Assembly: GCA_039621445.1 (NCBI GenBank)
Contig: CP154955.1
Location: forward strand, 41,176,426-41,240,425
Reading direction: 5' to 3'
Origin: Euglena gracilis
Lineage: Eukaryota > Euglenida > Euglenophyceae > Euglenales
Length of the DNA: 64,000 nucleotides
Positions 60,001 to 62,739 of the stretch are shown piece by piece (positions within the stretch are counted from its first letter, which is position 1; every line of letters starts with the position of its first letter). Under the pieces are notes generated by a model. It saw only the letters and a list, made by a program, of their open reading frames with translations. It was not told the DNA's origin and ran no database searches. The translations under genes were made by a program, and so were the position numbers.

Positions 60001-62739
60001 GAGCCGTCATTCACATTTTTTCCAACAAAAAAAAGTCCAAAGAACATGATATAATTAATTTGGGAAGTATGCAAGAAATGGGACTTTTCACAAAATTTTC
60101 ATTATGCAAAAAATGAACGACTTCAAAGCTTTGGATTATAAAAAAAATGCAAATTATGCAACTTGCATGTTTCCCCTGGCCCAAACCCCCTCCTCCAGGA
60201 GGTGGCAGCAAGAGCGGCAAGGGTGGACATAGGTGGGAGGGTTGGAGCGAACTCTGCCAGCAACGTCAAAACCCAGAGCCCCGCCACCATTAGGGTTCGG
60301 GTAACCCCCCCCCCATTTAAACCGACCCGTCGGTTTAGGACTTCTGGGTTGGCGGAAATCCTGGAGGGGGTCGGTTTAGACGGGGGGGTCGGTTTCAGAG
60401 GGAGCACACGGCTGGCCGACGGCGTGACGGAAGCGGGTTGATATTAGCAAAGCAATTTCAATTGGCAAATGCCGAATTTTGTCGGCCAATTCCTAACTTT
60501 GAGTGACAAATGCCGAATTTGGGATGCAAATGCTTAATTTTTGGGGGCAAATGCTGAATTTTGGGTGTAATATCCAATTTTTGGTGGCAAACTGCCTAAT
60601 TTTGGGTGCAATCTTCAATTTTTTGATGGCAAATGCCTAATTTTGTAATCTTTGGGTTCCAACACCAAATTTTCGGAAGAAAATGCCCAATTTGAGGTGT
60701 AAACTCCAATCTTTGGAAGCAAATGCCTAATTTGGGGTGTAAATCCCAATTTTGGGTCATCAATACTAACTATTCAATGAGCATGGATGCTCTTCCGTTG
60801 GCGGCTTCCATTATGTTGTGCATGTTTGTCATCCAATTTGCCATGGGTCGGTTTATTTCTTTTTTGGGTTGAAATTCTGCAATGAGTCGGTTTGGAAGGG
60901 TAGGTCGGTTTAGAAGGGGGGTCGGTTTAAATGGGGGGGGGGTTATTCCCATTCAGCCCGGCACATCACGCAACGGAAACCTGACGGCGTCTTGCAGCCC
61001 GGCGCTGATCAGGTTTTCCCCCGGTCCCCACTGCAGGTCCTTCGTGAAGCCCGTGGCAGGGCTGGCTGGCTGGCAGGCCGTCGCGCCAGAATAATGTGGC
61101 GGGAACGCCCCCCGGATATCATGGGTCTTACTCATGGCCAGAATTGCAATCCGGCATCCACTCATGTCGGGTCTGCAAAACGATCAGTGTGTTGGTGCGC
61201 GTTAGTCAACCTCCTATGATGTTGTGACCTGACAAGTCAGCAAGGACGCCTGGTTGACAGCTTCCCCCCCCAGGGGGAGTCCCTTTGTCCCTTTGGGAGG
61301 GTCAAAGTGGAGACGGGGCAAACGGTTGACGCACGGACCCTCTCAGAGGGACCCCACCCGCCAGCCACCCCTGGCCCTCGGCGTCGATGTCCGCGAAGGG
61401 CTCCCAGTCCTCGGGGGACACGGAGGTGGCCTCCGAGCCGACGAACTGCCAGAACACCAGCCGCCCCTCCCGCGTCGCCGCCGCCAGCGCCCGCTTCCGC
61501 CTGTGCGCGAGGGCAAAAGATGCGTGCCGGCAGGTGCCAAACCGCGGACAAAAGTCAATAAAAATCAAAAAAAACTGCAAAAAAAACCTGCAAAAACTGC
61601 AACTGTGCATATCCCCAGGGTTCGATGTAAGGGCAGGAGGGGGTTCAGACCCCCCTCCAGTCCAGTGGAAGGGACACCCCCCATGAACAGTTGCAAGGTT
61701 GGGTGACCGAAAATTTTGCTCCCCGAAAATCCACAATTTTGGACATTTTTTGGACAGAATTTGTCAGAAGTTCCAAAAAGTTCGGCGCACAATGAGAGAC
61801 AGAAAAAACTGACATTTTGGGGAGGTCCCGGGTTCGGGTTAGGGTTAGGGTAGGGTCAGGGTCAGGGTTAGGGTTGGGCTTAGCCCCAGTCAACCCAGAC
61901 CCCTTTGCGGGGGCCCCTCCGGTCCCGGAAGGGCCCTCCTTCACCCTATGCACCCTCCTTATATCAAACCCTGCATGGATGGTTGAGGTGTTTGGTCTGT
62001 CTATCGTGTATTTTCATATAACCTTCGGCAACTGGATGTCAGGAAAAAACCCAACATAATTCAAACAGGTTGAAAAACTATGGGGTTGGTTGTCAAAATG
62101 CAAAATGTGGCACATGTTTTGAAAATATCTCCCTGTAGTTGGTTGTGCTATGGCAACATCTACCGCAAAAACCAACCAGGAGGGGGGGGAGGGCATTTTC
62201 GACCCCAGGGGGGGGGGGGTCGAAAATGCCCTGCCCGCCTGTCCATAGCCTGCCTGCCCGGGGGTGCGCACGTCCTTGGTAGAAGCCTGCCCTAGGGTGG
62301 CTTAACCCCCCCCTAATAGAAGCACGGGCCGCTACAAGCGCAGGGTCCAAATAAAAGTGCACCCCCCCACCGCCTTCGGCGGCGGTCCGCTGCAAGCGAA
62401 CCCCTCATTTTGATGGGATTTCTAAAGGAACAAATATCAAGCAGGTAGGGTCCAAATAGAAGCGCACCCCCCGCGGCGTCCGCTATAAGCGCACCCATGC
62501 TTCTATTAGGGGGGGTTTACACCTCTTCGGATGGGCCCACACCGGTTGTACGAGATGGCCACGATGCGGTCCACCAGCCCCTTCCGCGCCTCGTCCTTCT
62601 CCTCGCGCTCCGCGAGGGGGAGGAGGTAGTTCTCGTCCTTCTCCAGGTTCCAGAACCGCAGCACGTTCTCCTGGTTGGACGTCACCAGCAGCGCCGCCCC
62701 AGCCCATGCCACCTGCACGCCGGCGTTGGGGTGCAGCAG
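23596..62739 (-). CDS. IFT140: IFT140 gene, 3' part (30 exons placed; 5' end beyond window)
   Basis: Encodes intraflagellar transport protein 140, a core subunit of the IFT-A complex that drives retrograde transport in cilia and flagella and import of membrane proteins. Thirty minus-strand exons give about 1,150 residues that follow human IFT140 (about 1,460 residues, recalled) in order: end of the WD40 beta-propellers (exons 1-10), a linker, then the TPR-like alpha-solenoid (exons 12-29) and an acidic C-terminus ending in TGA at 23596-23598. Conserved runs include [32 protein letters not shown] and [13 protein letters not shown]. Phases match at almost every junction. Most introns are GT-AG, one is GC-AG and at least three are euglenid nonconventional introns. 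About 300 N-terminal residues are missing because the window ends. Unresolved points are the exon 22/23 junction and the 3' ends of exons 10 and 29. Confidence 0.95.
23904..24268. repeat. Poly-C/G-ended inverted-repeat element 1
   Basis: Starts TAAATCCCCCAAAATCAGAC and ends ATTTTTGGGGGGGGGAGTTA. Inside, the words AAATAAGACCCCC and AAAAAGTAGACCCC repeat near both ends. Lies in the last IFT140 intron. Confidence 0.65.
24726..25156. repeat. A-rich TGCGCAAAA element
   Basis: Between GTACACCAGGGGGGG and CCCCCCCTGCGTAC ends, about 370 bp consist of AAAAATGCGC and AAAAATGTGC units. A complementary T-rich relative lies at 54605-54830. Confidence 0.6.
25157..27078. other. IFT140 last-intron filler
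   Basis: Contains a (CAGA)n tract at 25302-25357 with CATG/CATA repeats around it, several poly-G/C runs, and TATAACCCCCC phrases at 26806-26880 belonging to the poly-C/G-ended repeat type. No exon seen. Confidence 0.6.
25302..25357. repeat. (CAGA)n tetranucleotide repeat
   Basis: About 14 clean units, flanked by CATACATA and GCATGCAT repeats. Confidence 0.95.
27180..27262. repeat. GGCCCGGCC-rich array
   Basis: Degenerate GC-only repeats of CGGCCCGGCC type, ending in an A-run. Similar to the array at 35057-35235. Confidence 0.6.
27546..27835. repeat. Tandem duplication of about 204 bp inside the foldback arm
   Basis: The segment around GGCGGGGAGTTGCGGGGAAA (27546) recurs diverged at about 27750, ending with the same TTCAATTTAGGTC phrase. 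Both halves have counterparts in the opposite arm at about 28830-29110, so the duplication came before the palindrome or was copied with it. Confidence 0.7.
29714..29794 (-). CDS. IFT140: IFT140 exon 29
   Basis: 27 codons, phase 0: [20 protein letters not shown] then GLISLNK. It aligns loosely with the human '[23 protein letters not shown]' helix-turn region. Acceptor GTTATAG/G, donor AACAAG/GTGGAC. An in-frame TAG just upstream fixes the start. Support comes mainly from phase agreement with the terminal exon. Confidence 0.72.
30407..30560 (-). CDS. IFT140: IFT140 exon 28
   Basis: 1 nt + 51 codons: [20 protein letters not shown], then [19 protein letters not shown], matching human '[20 protein letters not shown]' and 'TIRIGDVYGFLVEHY'. 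Acceptor CCTCAG/G. A stronger-looking donor (CCAAG/GTATGG at 30415) gives the wrong phase for exon 29; GGAT/GTCCCC at 30407 gives the right one. Confidence 0.94.
30971..31555. mobile_element. hAT-like non-autonomous element A
   Basis: Ends are a perfect 14-bp inverted repeat, CATACCATTGCTTA. Flanked by an 8-bp direct repeat, CCCCCCAC (30963-30970 and 31556-31563). The inside has CAGTCAGTCAC words and a hairpin GGCGCCTTTGGCGCC near 31160. No coding capacity. CA ends with an 8-bp duplication fit the hAT superfamily. Confidence 0.8.
33152..33512. mobile_element. hAT-like non-autonomous element B
   Basis: Starts CATACAATGCTTA and ends TTAAGCAATTGCCTG. Flanked by an 8-bp duplication, CCTGGGAC (33144-33151 and 33513-33520). 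Same internal CAGTCACT words and a GGCACCTTCGGCGCC hairpin near 33342. It ends 15 bp from the exon 27 donor. Confidence 0.82.
33527..33645 (-). CDS. IFT140: IFT140 exon 27
   Basis: 39 codons plus 2 nt: [20 protein letters not shown], then TAERIEVAE, matching human '[20 protein letters not shown]'. The 5' boundary depends on how the previous intron is cut: 33645, or a GT-AG alternative near 33658. Donor AGAG/GTGTGG. Confidence 0.93.
33646..34026 (-). other. Possible nonconventional intron between IFT140 exons 26 and 27
   Basis: 381 nt that begin GGCCAAGCC and end GGCCTGCATGG. CAAGCC at +4 pairs with GGCCTG ending at -6 in 5 of 6 positions. A GT-AG reading with slightly different ends is also possible, but it inserts about four residues in a conserved stretch. 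Confidence 0.5.
34027..34155 (-). CDS. IFT140: IFT140 exon 26
   Basis: 43 codons: [20 protein letters not shown], then [14 protein letters not shown]. Human has '[20 protein letters not shown]' and '[14 protein letters not shown]'. Acceptor CCCCCCAG. The 3' end is either nonconventional (after CGT; gapless protein) or GT at TACC/GTGGCC (phase 1, adding about four residues). Confidence 0.96.
34238..34492. repeat. TG microsatellite cluster
   Basis: Several (TG)n tracts with interruptions in the intron between exons 25 and 26. Confidence 0.95.
34628..34746 (-). CDS. IFT140: IFT140 exon 25
   Basis: 2 nt + 39 codons: [20 protein letters not shown], then [14 protein letters not shown], matching human '[20 protein letters not shown]' and 'RQKEIYIMAANYLQ'. 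Acceptor TTGGCAG/G, donor CTGCAG/GTGGCC. Confidence 0.98.
34853..34969. mobile_element. hAT-like non-autonomous element C (short)
   Basis: 117 bp beginning CATACCA and ending GCAATGGTATG. Flanked by GCCAGAAC (34845-34852 and 34970-34977). Contains the family words GTCACTTTCCA and CAGTCA. The hairpin centre is absent, so it is an internally deleted copy. Confidence 0.8.
35008..35670. repeat. Poly-C/G-ended inverted-repeat element 2
   Basis: Left end TTAACCCCCCCCCAAATATG, right end TATATTGGGGGGGGGTTAC. Its own word, AATATAAGAAACC, occurs many times near both ends. The GGCCCGG array lies in the middle. Confidence 0.72.
35057..35235. repeat. GGCCCGGCC-rich array
   Basis: About 180 bp of irregular CCCGGCCCGGCC and GGCCTGGCC units, inside the inverted-repeat element at 35008-35670. 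Confidence 0.65.
36140..36251 (-). CDS. IFT140: IFT140 exon 24 (TPR)
   Basis: 37 codons plus 1 nt: [18 protein letters not shown], then [15 protein letters not shown], matching human '[30 protein letters not shown]'. Acceptor CCACACAG. Donor GGCTG/GTGTGTG runs straight into a TG microsatellite. Confidence 0.97.
37260..37376 (-). CDS. IFT140: IFT140 exon 23 (TPR; 5' boundary approximate)
   Basis: 39 codons: [20 protein letters not shown], then [15 protein letters not shown], matching human 'LLLAARKYQEALQLCL' and 'SITEEMAEKMT'. Several AG acceptors in the same phase lie within 20 bp. Donor CCTAAG/GTGCCC joins exon 24 in phase with a gapless match. Confidence 0.93.
38695..38731 (-). CDS. IFT140: IFT140 exon 22 (short; 3' boundary unresolved)
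   Basis: 1 nt plus about 12 codons: [12 protein letters not shown], matching human 'CSDFFIEHSQYER'. Acceptor TTTTTTTAG/A. No GT gives a phase that joins exon 23 without extra residues. The sequence CGACAGGGG sits where a nonconventional intron would start (CAG at +4 if cut after TTC at 38698), but its 3' partner is not seen. Confidence 0.85.
39376..39523 (-). CDS. IFT140: IFT140 exon 21 (TPR)
   Basis: 2 nt + 48 codons + 2 nt: [19 protein letters not shown], then [19 protein letters not shown], matching human 'DRAVMLYHKAGHFSKALEL' and 'LQLIAEDLDETSDPALLAR'. Acceptor GCCCCAG/G. Donor GCCCG/GTGTGA was chosen so that Arg-Cys is restored at the junction. Confidence 0.96.
40691..41034. repeat. Poly-C/G-ended inverted-repeat element 3
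   Basis: Left ATAACCCCCCCCCAAATAC, right GTATTTGGGGGGGGTTAC. Own word AATATAAAACC. The centre has the hairpin CCGGCGCAAAGCGCCGG. It ends about 70 bp inside the intron after exon 20. Confidence 0.75.
41106..41187 (-). CDS. IFT140: IFT140 exon 20
   Basis: 27 codons plus 1 nt: [20 protein letters not shown] then AAYFEAKG, matching human '[24 protein letters not shown]'. Acceptor GGCGCAG/G, donor CCAAAG/GTAGGC. Confidence 0.96.
42279..42352 (-). CDS. IFT140: IFT140 exon 19 (TPR)
   Basis: 2 nt + 24 codons: [20 protein letters not shown] then NEDM, matching human '[23 protein letters not shown]'. It begins after a nonconventional intron ending CTGGCGCC. Donor ACATG/GTGCGC. Confidence 0.95.
42353..43376 (-). 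other. Nonconventional intron between IFT140 exons 18 and 19
   Basis: 1,024 nt that begin GCGCAGGGCCCCGG and end CCGGGCTCTGGCGCC. The ends can form a stem of about 15 pairs with one bulge and G-U pairs, again with CAG at +4 and CTG at -8. The joined protein keeps the TPR helix spacing of the human protein. Confidence 0.85.
43377..43509 (-). CDS. IFT140: IFT140 exon 18 (TPR), followed by nonconventional intron
   Basis: 44 codons plus 1 nt: [19 protein letters not shown], then [17 protein letters not shown], matching human 'LVRIHCFQGNVQKAAQI' and 'AASYHLARQYE'. Acceptor CCTCCAG/G. It ends at CAGCTCC with the intron starting GCGCAGGG, which gives normal TPR spacing with exon 19. Confidence 0.95.
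44144..44547. repeat. Poly-C/G-ended inverted-repeat element 4
   Basis: Left end AGTGCACCCCTCCCAAATA, right end TTATTTTGGGGGGGAGGGGT. Own words AAAATGGACCCC and AAAATAAGGCCC. It carries two GGCGC-type hairpins (44284 and 44388). Confidence 0.65.
46043..46159 (-). CDS. IFT140: IFT140 exon 17 (TPR)
   Basis: 39 codons: [20 protein letters not shown] then ALHFYEQAE, matching human '[22 protein letters not shown]' and 'ALHYYELA'. Acceptor CTGTAG/G, donor CAGAG/GTGTGC leading into TG-rich intron. Confidence 0.97.
46421..46529 (-). CDS. IFT140: IFT140 exon 16
   Basis: 1 nt + 36 codons: [20 protein letters not shown] then YEVPRML, matching human 'ALSYYEKSDTHRFEVPRML'. Acceptor GTGTCAG/G, donor ATCACG/GTATGC. 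Confidence 0.96.
46530..46814 (-). other. GC-AG intron between IFT140 exons 15 and 16
   Basis: Starts CCAG/GCATCG and ends GTGTCAG/G. Phase and a gapless match on both sides require this cut. No GT lies near the required position. Confidence 0.85.
46815..46957 (-). CDS. IFT140: IFT140 exon 15, GC donor
   Basis: 47 codons plus 2 nt, from [15 protein letters not shown] to [17 protein letters not shown], matching human 'AEQLYRKCKRHDLLN' and 'AEHHDRVHLRSTYHRYA'. Acceptor GGCCAG/G. The exon must end GCCAG and the intron begins GCATCG, because only this joins in phase to exon 16. Confidence 0.96.
47355..47656. mobile_element. hAT-like non-autonomous element D
   Basis: About 300 bp. Ends CATGCTTGTGCTTA / TAAGCACAAGCCTG match in 13 of 14 positions. 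Flanked by CTGGGAAC (47347-47354 and 47657-47664). Contains two palindromes of GCCTGCCCCTAGCAGGC type and a central GGCGCCTTTGGCGC hairpin. Confidence 0.82.
47998..48096 (-). CDS. IFT140: IFT140 exon 14
   Basis: 33 codons: [20 protein letters not shown] then LAVQLNML. It aligns gaplessly with human '[28 protein letters not shown]'. Acceptor CCTGCAG/G, donor GACGAG/GTGTGTGG. Confidence 0.97.
48344..48741. repeat. Poly-C/G-ended inverted-repeat element 5
   Basis: Left ATTAAACCCCCCAAATAATA, right TATTATTTGGGGGG in several copies. Own word AAATAATACC. Its CGAAGTCAGACCC phrase recurs at the right edge of the window (about 63975). Confidence 0.65.
48757..48960. repeat. Partial hAT-like element
   Basis: Begins CATACCATTGCTTACCGACC and continues with CAGTCACCCAC and a CCTTCGGCGC motif as in elements A-D. 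I could not find a matching right end or a second copy of the flank, so it is probably truncated. Confidence 0.55.
49775..49955. repeat. GGTCGACC-type poly-C/G repeat
   Basis: CCCTGGTGGGG...GGGGGTCGACCCCC, then AAATACGAGAAGAGGGGG. The same order (CCTGGTGGGGGGTC, AAATACGGGAGGGGG, GGTCGACCCCCC) occurs at 56485-56645, so these are two copies of a third small family. Confidence 0.5.
50723..50893 (-). CDS. IFT140: IFT140 exon 13 (start of TPR-like solenoid)
   Basis: 57 codons, phase 0 at both ends. Contains [20 protein letters not shown] and [20 protein letters not shown], the most diagnostic IFT140 signature in the window (human 'TIGDMDEAFKSIK...[21 protein letters not shown]'). Acceptor GCCCAG/G, donor ATGCAG/GTCCCG. 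Confidence 0.97.
51024..51140. repeat. CA/GA microsatellite
   Basis: (CA)n, (GA)n and CACG-rich tracts in the intron between exons 12 and 13. Confidence 0.9.
51279..51389 (-). CDS. IFT140: IFT140 exon 12
   Basis: 37 codons beginning [10 protein letters not shown] and ending [10 protein letters not shown]. Joined to exon 11, [10 protein letters not shown] aligns with human 'EVPYYYFTRK', and the end with 'FVGLEDCDK'. The 5' side is the end of a nonconventional intron (CTGTCCCC). Donor CCAAG/GTTGCT is conventional. Confidence 0.92.
51390..51843 (-). other. Nonconventional intron between IFT140 exons 11 and 12
   Basis: 454 nt that begin GCCCAGGGGTC and end GACCCCTGTCCCC. CAGGGGTC (+4 to +11) is perfectly complementary to GACCCCTG (-13 to -6). 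Removing exactly this segment gives [10 protein letters not shown] in frame. Confidence 0.88.
51844..51942 (-). CDS. IFT140: IFT140 exon 11, followed by nonconventional intron
   Basis: 33 codons: [20 protein letters not shown] then TALVGMSVP, matching human 'LSFFISEEHGFLLHESFP' and 'SLLGMEVP'. Acceptor CCCGCAG/G. The exon ends at GTGCCG and the intron starts GCCCAGGGG, so no GT is used. Confidence 0.92.
52940..53100 (-). CDS. IFT140: IFT140 exon 10 (end of WD40 part, linker)
   Basis: 2 nt + 53 codons. [14 protein letters not shown] and [16 protein letters not shown] match human 'FYDVEMDTVTVFDF' and 'VNHFWDQSEPRLFVCE'. It starts after a nonconventional intron ending CTGCCGCC. The 3' end is uncertain: the donor CATCAA/GTGGGG at 52940 is in phase and leaves a short glycine-rich linker; an earlier GT at CTC/GTCGGG is also in phase. 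Confidence 0.85.
53101..53739 (-). other. Nonconventional intron between IFT140 exons 9 and 10
   Basis: 639 nt that begin GCACAGGGAGGG and end CCCGCCCTGCCGCC (minus strand), with no GT-AG. CAG is at +4 to +6 and CTG at -8 to -6. CAGGGAGGG (+4 to +12) pairs with CCCGCCCTG (-14 to -6) in 8 of 9 positions. This matches the end-pairing reported for euglenid nonconventional introns. Confidence 0.85.
53740..53800 (-). CDS. IFT140: IFT140 exon 9 (WD40), followed by nonconventional intron
   Basis: 20 codons plus 1 nt, from VSLLCRVKD to TPDTRF, aligned with human 'ISILPSKADNSPDSKI'. Acceptor GTGTCAG/G. There is no GT donor before an in-frame stop. Reading continues only if the intron starts GCACAGGG, after which the joined residues [12 protein letters not shown] match human 'KICFYDVEMD'. 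Confidence 0.88.
54118..54310. repeat. Partial hAT-like element
   Basis: Carries AGTCAGTCGC, CAGTCACCCAC and CACCTTCGGCGTCGGGTGG in the family order. Ends are degraded. A second fragment starting CATACATTGCTTACC lies at 54503. Confidence 0.5.
54605..54830. repeat. T-rich GCGCATTTTT repeat
   Basis: TTTTTGTGCATTTT and AAATGCGCATTTT units, the reverse complement of the array at 24.8 kb, following a poly-G run. Confidence 0.55.
54982..55107 (-). CDS. IFT140: IFT140 exon 8 (WD40)
   Basis: 42 codons, phase 0. [14 protein letters not shown] leads to [12 protein letters not shown], aligned with human 'IASLRCSSSGST'. The acceptor could instead be 12 bp upstream (CCCCCAG). Donor ACGAAG/GTGCTC. Confidence 0.87.
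55548..55633 (-). CDS. IFT140: IFT140 exon 7 (WD40)
   Basis: 2 nt + 28 codons. [16 protein letters not shown] matches human 'NPCFLDICGNFLVVGT'. Acceptor TTGCAG. The donor GACCCC/GTTTGC is weak but in phase with the next exon. Confidence 0.9.
56383..56437 (-). CDS. IFT140: IFT140 exon 6, 55-nt micro-exon
   Basis: 18 codons plus 1 nt: [17 protein letters not shown] after joining. It aligns without a gap to the human 'TWQGTVKQLLLFSETEG' segment. Acceptor CCCCCCAG, donor CGAAG/GTTTGC. It was found because exons 5 and 7 left a gap of this size and phase. Confidence 0.88.
56485..56645. repeat. GGTCGACC-type poly-C/G repeat, second copy
   Basis: See the copy at 49775. Here the ends are inverted (CCTGGTGGGGGGTCTACC / GGTCGACCCCCCACC). 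A GGCGCAAAAAGCGCC hairpin sits in the middle. Confidence 0.5.
58045..58152 (-). CDS. IFT140: IFT140 exon 5 (WD40)
   Basis: 36 codons, phase 0 at both ends. [20 protein letters not shown] aligns with the human segment around '[20 protein letters not shown]'. Acceptor CCCACAG, donor TCGAG/GTATAA. Confidence 0.92.
58394..58780. repeat. Poly-C/G-ended inverted-repeat element 6
   Basis: Left CATAACCCCCCCCCAAAAA, right TATTAGGGGGGGGTA. Own word AATATAAAGCC, found near both ends and at internal poly-C runs. Confidence 0.7.
58939..59140 (-). CDS. IFT140: IFT140 exon 4 (WD40)
   Basis: 1 nt + 67 codons. Contains [15 protein letters not shown] and [13 protein letters not shown], matching human 'VAAMQVSPSLLNV' and 'VAVWNGRQVAIFE'. 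Acceptor CGGCAG, donor ACCAG/GTGTGTG; the intron opens straight into a CA/TG microsatellite. Confidence 0.95.
60301..60946. repeat. Poly-C/G-ended inverted-repeat element 7
   Basis: Left GTAACCCCCCCCCCATTTAA, right TTAAATGGGGGGGGGGTTAT. Own word GTCGGTTTA, repeated at least seven times near both ends. The middle (60440-60770) is a diverged tandem of AAATGCCTAATTTT-like units of about 35 bp. Confidence 0.78.
60981..61061 (-). CDS. IFT140: IFT140 exon 3 (WD40)
   Basis: 1 nt + 26 codons + 2 nt. [17 protein letters not shown] aligns with the human 'IQWGSRKNLLAV' segment. Donor GTCAG/GTTTCC. An inverted-repeat element begins 35 bp inside the following intron. Confidence 0.9.
61369..61500 (-). CDS. 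IFT140: IFT140 exon 2 (WD40)
   Basis: 1 nt + 43 codons + 2 nt. Contains [15 protein letters not shown], aligned with the human LLAAGTDRGRVAMW segment. Acceptor GCGCACAG/G, donor CCAGGG/GTGGC; phases agree with both neighbours. Confidence 0.9.
61830..61879. repeat. Interstitial telomere-like repeat
   Basis: About eight degenerate units of GGGTTA / GGGTCA type within 50 bp, in the intron between exons 1 and 2. Too short and impure to be a chromosome end. Confidence 0.6.
62302..62520. repeat. Poly-C/G-ended inverted-repeat element 8
   Basis: Left TTAACCCCCCCCTAATAGAA, right TTCTATTAGGGGGGGTTTAC. Own words TAATAGAAGC and CCGCTAYAAGCGC. Central hairpin CCGCCTTCGGCGG. It ends about 20 bp inside the intron after exon 1. 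Confidence 0.72.
62543..62739 (-). CDS. IFT140: IFT140 exon 1 of window (WD40 region)
   Basis: 65 codons plus 2 nt. Reads through [17 protein letters not shown], which matches the human segment with LRFWDLE...NYLL at the end of a WD40 blade. The acceptor is CCCCAG after a pyrimidine tract. The donor CAACCG/GTGTGG was chosen because the next exon then continues in frame. Earlier exons lie off the right edge. Confidence 0.92.

Noticed and set aside
61830-61879. Chromosome end
   Set aside because: Only about eight impure units, with coding exons on both sides.
62505-62542. Poly-C/G element starting exactly at the exon 1 donor (introner-like)
   Set aside because: The donor that keeps phase is at 62541, about 20 bp before the element end, so the element is not the whole intron and does not supply the splice site.
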